Below, piece by piece: positions 60,256 to 64,000 of a stretch of DNA of 64,000 bases. Every line of letters begins with the position of its first letter. Positions within the stretch are counted from its first letter, which is position 1. Under the pieces are notes generated by a model. That model was not told where the DNA came from. It ran no database searches and saw nothing but the letters and a program-made list of their open reading frames with translations. The stretch lies in IMG/VR virus record IMGVR_UViG_3300020442_002322, positions 24,808 to 88,807 of that record. One strand, given 5' to 3'. A program made the translations under genes and the position numbers. This DNA comes from a virus.

Positions 60256-63200
60256 ATGGCACAAGTAGGTCGTATATCTGGTCCGTTACTATTTTCAAAT
60301 CTAGAACGTAATGGAAAAAACATTGATTTTAGAAATCAAACAGCATCTGTACCGACTCTAAAATTAGATGTAAACAACAATTACATAGGTATTAATAAAA
60401 CTGCACCAGCCTTTGCATTAGACATAGGTGGATCTGCTTCTCTTAATTTTGACAATATTATTTTAACTTCTTCAACTCCTGGAAACTTTAGTATATCTAA
60501 TGATGATATAACAGTATTCAGTGGAGATATAAATTTAGTCAATCCAGTAGTTCAATCAGAAAACAGAACACTACAAACAAGAATTACAGGTACAAAGATA
60601 GATACATATGTTTCCAATGCATCTCTAACACTAGATGCAAACGGTACAGGGGCAATAGAATTTTTAACTAACACTAATGTAGACGGAACATTACATACTA
60701 CAGGTGATATAAGTTTAGAAGGAAATGTAATTTTAGGTGATAGTGCCGCAGTAGATAAAGTATCCTTTAATGCAGATGTAGATAGCAGTATTATTCCTGA
60801 TTTACATAATACACATGATTTTGGTAGGACTAATGATAGATTTGATAATTTGTATGCTCATACATTATATAATTCTCAAGTCATTACAAACGCACTAACT
60901 GTCAATAATATAGATGTTACAAAAATTGTAGGAAACATTTTTTGGGTATCTCCTAACGGTGACAATAACAACAAAGGCGACCATCCACAAAGTCCTTGGA
61001 AAACTTTAAGTTACGCATTACAAGCGGCAGATAGTAGTATTGGCGGTCCTGTCACTATACACATAGAAGCAGGCGAATATCAAGAAACATTTCCAATGAC
61101 AGTACCAGAACAGGTATCTGTTTACGGCGAAGATATGCGTAATGTTATTATTAGTCCAACAACAGGAACGGAAAGTGAAAATGCGTTTTTACTTAATGAT
61201 TCAAGCACAATACAGAATATTACAATAAAAAATTTCTATTATGATAGTGTCAATGACAAAGGATATGCATTTGCTTTTGCTCCTAATGCAAGTATTAGTT
61301 CTAGAAGTCCATATGTTTTTAATACAACTGTAATAACAAAAGGACAAATTACTACTTCTAGTGATCCTAGAGGATATGATAGTTTAGATGCAGGTAGAGC
61401 TGTCAAGTGTGATGGAGCGGTAGTTGACACAAACAGTCCGCAAGCAAGTATGTTGTTTTATGGACTTACATGTATTACACCGGGAGTAACATCTGTAATT
61501 GCTACAAATGGCGTAAGAATGGAATGGTTAAACAGTTTTGTTTATTTTGCTAAAGAAGGTATAAGAGTAGAAAACGGAAGTACAGGTAGAATAGGTCCTG
61601 ATGGTAGCACAGTAGATTACGGAGGAGAACTTCGTTGTATTAACAGTGCAAACATTTATGGTGAAAAAGGAATTATTGCAGACGGATCGGATGCACTTGT
61701 TTATATTATAGAACATACATTCAGTTATGCAGGCACAGGCAAACGTTCTGACAATGACACTAGTTTTGTTACTGAAAAATTTGAGACTACAGAATTAAAC
61801 AACGGTAAAATACTTGGCACACACATTGACAAAGACGGTGGATTTAATGTAGGTGATGTGCTATACGTTAACCAAGAAACAGGCGATGTTGAATTCAAAA
61901 GTGTAGACTTTGATTTTTCAGATATTGCCGCATTAACAATTAATACAGACGGCAGTGTGGTTACTATTGACGGAGAAAAAGTACAGACTGATCTAATACG
62001 TTTTAGAAACAATGTTGTTGAGTCAACAGCAGGCCCGTTAAATTTTGCCGCGGCTCCATTAGGGTCTATAAACATTCCTGAAAATGTAACTATCAGTGCA
62101 GACTTAGATGTATCAGGAAACTTAACAATAGGCGGAGCATTAGTACGTTTAGGTGATGCAGATACGGACAGCATTGATTTTAATGCTGAAGTAAACAATA
62201 ATATTATACCAAATTTACACAATACATATAACTTAGGTAGCACTTCTAAATATTGGGGATGGCTATACAGTTCAATATTACAAACTGATAATATTGTATT
62301 AGAAGGAAGCAGAATAAGAACTACAGATAGTGACAGTGACTTAGAACTAACTGCTAGTGGCACAGGCAATGTTGCATTTGGAAAATTTAATCCAGGACAA
62401 ACATTTACTGTAAGCGGAACTTCTACATTTAATAATGATATTAACACTTTGACTACAATGGCAGTTACTGGCGATATAGATATAAACGGTAATGCTAGGT
62501 TTTTTAGCACTGGAACAGATAATTTAAATGCAAATAGTAACGTTAGTTTAGGTGACGTTCACTTCATAGGTAATAGAATAACAACTTTAGATACAAATAG
62601 TGATTTAGAATTTAGACCACACGGAACAGGTTTATTTAGAATCGTTGGTGATTTAGAAATTACTAATAGACTTTTAGCACCGGGTGCAAATTACACATTG
62701 ACTGATGTTACTATGGAAGAAACAAGTGCAGGACACTTAGTTGTACTGCGTGATCTTACAATCCAAGGCATGAGCATCAACGAAAGTGTTAATATTACAG
62801 GTAACGTAATTGAATCAAATGTTACAAATGCAGATTTAGAATTAAGAGCTACTGGTACAGGAAAAGTTATATTCCAAGAAAATTTACAAGTGGATAATGA
62901 TGCTATTGTAAATGGTAATATGGATTTGAATACTGTTAATGTAAACAACTTTGTTGGCGGCACTATTATTACAACAGATCTTAATGTGCCAAGTTTCAAC
63001 ACGCAAGATTTGGAATTTACAGGCAACTTTATTACAACAACAACTACAAATGCAGATTTAGAATTAGGGGTAGACAATCCTAATCCACCAATTATTTCAA
63101 AAGTAACAGGATCCTCAAATTTTGTTCGTGGTGAAGAAATAAACCCAAGAGGTATTACATTCAATAACGACGGAACAAAAATGTTCATAATAGGCACTAC

Positions 63201-64000
63201 TGGAGATGATGTAAATGAATATACACTATCGACAGGTTTTGACTTGTCATCTACAGTTACCTTTGTAGATAGTTACAGTGTTAGTTCAAAAGAAGCCAAT
63301 CCAACGGCAGTAAAGTTTAACACCGATGGCACAAAAATGTTTATTACTGGGGTGGCAAGTAATAATGTTCATGAATATGCACTAACAACTGGCTTTGATG
63401 TTTCAACTGCAAGTTTCACTCAAACACTTGTTACTTCAACTCGTGACAATGATAATTTTGGACTTGATTTTAGTAATGATGGAACTAAAATGTACATCAC
63501 AGGAAATCAAAATGACAAGATTTATCAATACGATTTATCCAGCGCATTTGACATTTCCACAGCAACATTTAATCAGGATTTATATTTAGGTACGTATGAC
63601 ATAGAACCATTTGGTATAGAATTCAGTCCAAATGGTAAGAGATTGTTTATAGTAGGCACACGCGGCAATGGTGTAGATGAATTTAGATTGACCACAGGAT
63701 TTGATATTTCAACAGCAACACACGAAGGATTTTATTTTATAGGCGGAAATCCTTCAGGTATACACATTTCACCTGACGGATTAAAATTTTTTATTGTTGG
63801 TAATGCTCTTGACACAGTACAAGAATATACAACTGATTCACCTTACAGAATTGTTGAAGGTACAACAGGAGTTGTGCGTTTTAACACACAAAGTGAATTT
63901 CAGCAAAATCTTACAACAAATGGTGATACTACTTTTGTAGACGTAACAGCAGATACATTTACAGCAGACAATCTCACAGTAAACAAAAATATTTCTATGC
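60256..64000 (+). CDS. Giant tail fibre/adhesin with beta-helix and beta-propeller, 3' end outside window
   Basis: The frame from ATG at 60256 is open to the window edge (over 1,248 codons), checked line by line. It begins MAQVGRISGPLLFSNLERNG. Residues ~225-400 form a right-handed beta-helix of the DUF1565/pectin-lyase type (IFWVSPNGDNNNKGDHPQSP, then VTIHIEAGEYQETFPMTV and VSVYGEDMRNVII). Shaft repeats with a DLELRATGTGKVIF-like motif recur at about residues 125, 690, 775 and 855. Residues ~950-1190 hold five beta-propeller-type repeats (NNDGTKMFIIG, NTDGTKMFITG, SNDGTKMYITG, SPNGKRLFIVG, SPDGLKFFIVG). It is likely the long distal fibre or a receptor-binding adhesin. Confidence 0.8.
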   Translation, partial: MAQVGRISGPLLFSNLERNGKNIDFRNQTASVPTLKLDVNNNYIGINKTAPAFALDIGGSASLNFDNIILTSSTPGNFSISNDDITVFSGDINLVNPVVQSENRTLQTRITGTKIDTYVSNASLTLDANGTGAIEFLTNTNVDGTLHTTGDISLEGNVILGDSAAVDKVSFNADVDSSIIPDLHNTHDFGRTNDRFDNLYAHTLYNSQVITNALTVNNIDVTKIVGNIFWVSPNGDNNNKGDHPQSPWKTLSYALQAADSSIGGPVTIHIEAGEYQETFPMTVPEQVSVYGEDMRNVIISPTTGTESENAFLLNDSSTIQNITIKNFYYDSVNDKGYAFAFAPNASISSRSPYVFNTTVITKGQITTSSDPRGYDSLDAGRAVKCDGAVVDTNSPQASMLFYGLTCITPGVTSVIATNGVRMEWLNSFVYFAKEGIRVENGSTGRIGPDGSTVDYGGELRCINSANIYGEKGIIADGSDALVYIIEHTFSYAGTGKRSDNDTSFVTEKFETTELNNGKILGTHIDKDGGFNVGDVLYVNQETGDVEFKSVDFDFSDIAALTINTDGSVVTIDGEKVQTDLIRFRNNVVESTAGPLNFAAAPLGSINIPENVTISADLDVSGNLTIGGALVRLGDADTDSIDFNAEVNNNIIPNLHNTYNLGSTSKYWGWLYSSILQTDNIVLEGSRIRTTDSDSDLELTASGTGNVAFGKFNPGQTFTVSGTSTFNNDINTLTTMAVTGDIDINGNARFFSTGTDNLNANSNVSLGDVHFIGNRITTLDTNSDLEFRPHGTGLFRIVGDLEITNRLLAPGANYTLTDVTMEETSAGHLVVLRDLTIQGMSINESVNITGNVIESNVTNADLELRATGTGKVIFQENLQVDNDAIVNGNMDLNTVNVNNFVGGTIITTDLNVPSFNTQDLEFTGNFITTTTTNADLELGVDNPNPPIISKVTGSSNFVRGEEINPRGITFNNDGTKMFIIGTTGDDVNEYTLSTGFDLSSTVTFVDSYSVSSKEANPTAVKFNTDGTKMFITGVASNNVHEYALTTGFDVSTASFTQTLVTSTRDNDNFGLDFSNDGTKMYITGNQNDKIYQYDLSSAFDISTATFNQDLYLGTYDIEPFGIEFSPNGKRLFIVGTRGNGVDEFRLTTGFDISTATHEGFYFIGGNPSGIHISPDGLKFFIVGNALDTVQEYTTDSPYRIVEGTTGVVRFNTQSEFQQNLTTNGDTTFVDVTADTFTADNLTVNKNISM

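Noticed and set aside
61725-62510. 261-codon minus-strand frame and similar ones at 62691-63197
   Set aside because: Shadows of the long fibre frame that is open to the window edge on the plus strand.

Overview
The window is a 64 kb piece of an AT-rich T4-type myovirus genome, most probably from a marine bacterioplankton phage. The evidence is a syntenic set of T4 core genes: gp6, gp25, gp5, gp53, gp55, gp47, gp46, gp20, gp21, gp22 and gp23. T4-type late promoter boxes (NATAAATA) precede many structural genes. The accessory content is typical of marine T4-like phages: a SpeD homologue, a glutamine-type riboswitch with its downstream peptide, and a conserved GIY-YIG nuclease. The host is Gram-negative. 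The riboswitch class points toward cyanobacterial viruses, while the TonB-dependent receptor points toward a heterotrophic proteobacterium, so the host is left open.

Layout. Positions 1-912 (minus strand) hold an incomplete glycosyltransferase-like gene and a small gene behind a host-type promoter. Positions 966-35637 (minus) form the tail, baseplate and fibre block. In transcription order it contains a tube/baseplate protein, gp53, a hub protein, a gp5-like hub with a GH19 lysin domain, a CHAP hydrolase, a PAAR tip, gp25, gp6, a 4,938-residue structural protein, a 201-residue structural protein, three tandem paralogous fibre proteins and two further paralogous structural proteins. Positions 35660-40040 (plus) hold the late sigma factor gp55, the gp47/gp46 nuclease, a small protein and a GIY-YIG protein. 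Positions 40040-40465 contain no gene but are rich in hairpins. Positions 40503-43243 (plus) hold two putative internal virion proteins. Positions 43236-44326 (minus) hold a gp26-like tail-assembly protein whose 3' end carries a canonical -1 slippery heptamer followed by a 76-codon start-less extension. Positions 44407-53577 (plus) hold the tape measure, portal, prohead core, protease, scaffold and major capsid genes, ended by a strong terminator.

The accessory island 53640-56829 is the most unusual part. It contains speD under a combined host-type/late promoter, a Downstream-peptide (glutamine) riboswitch with a 50-codon ORF, and an independently promoted and terminated structured RNA of about 255 nt. 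It ends with a BtuB-type TonB-dependent outer-membrane receptor translationally coupled to a small multi-span inner-membrane protein. These last two look like an uptake or receptor-modification module carried by a virus. Positions 56828-64000 (plus) return to late virion genes: a structured leader, small structural proteins, a very cysteine-rich glycine-rich protein (34 Cys in 318 residues), and an incomplete giant fibre with a beta-helix domain and beta-propeller repeats.

Two promoter classes can be read. Sigma70-like promoters (TTGACA/T, 15-17 bp, TATAAT-like) precede gp55, gp47, speD, the small RNA, the receptor and two genes at the left end. NATAAATA boxes precede the virion genes. This fits an early set transcribed by host polymerase and a late set transcribed through gp55. 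Many neighbouring genes overlap by TAATG or ATGA, which indicates translational coupling. No tRNA, CRISPR array, insertion sequence or integrase was seen.
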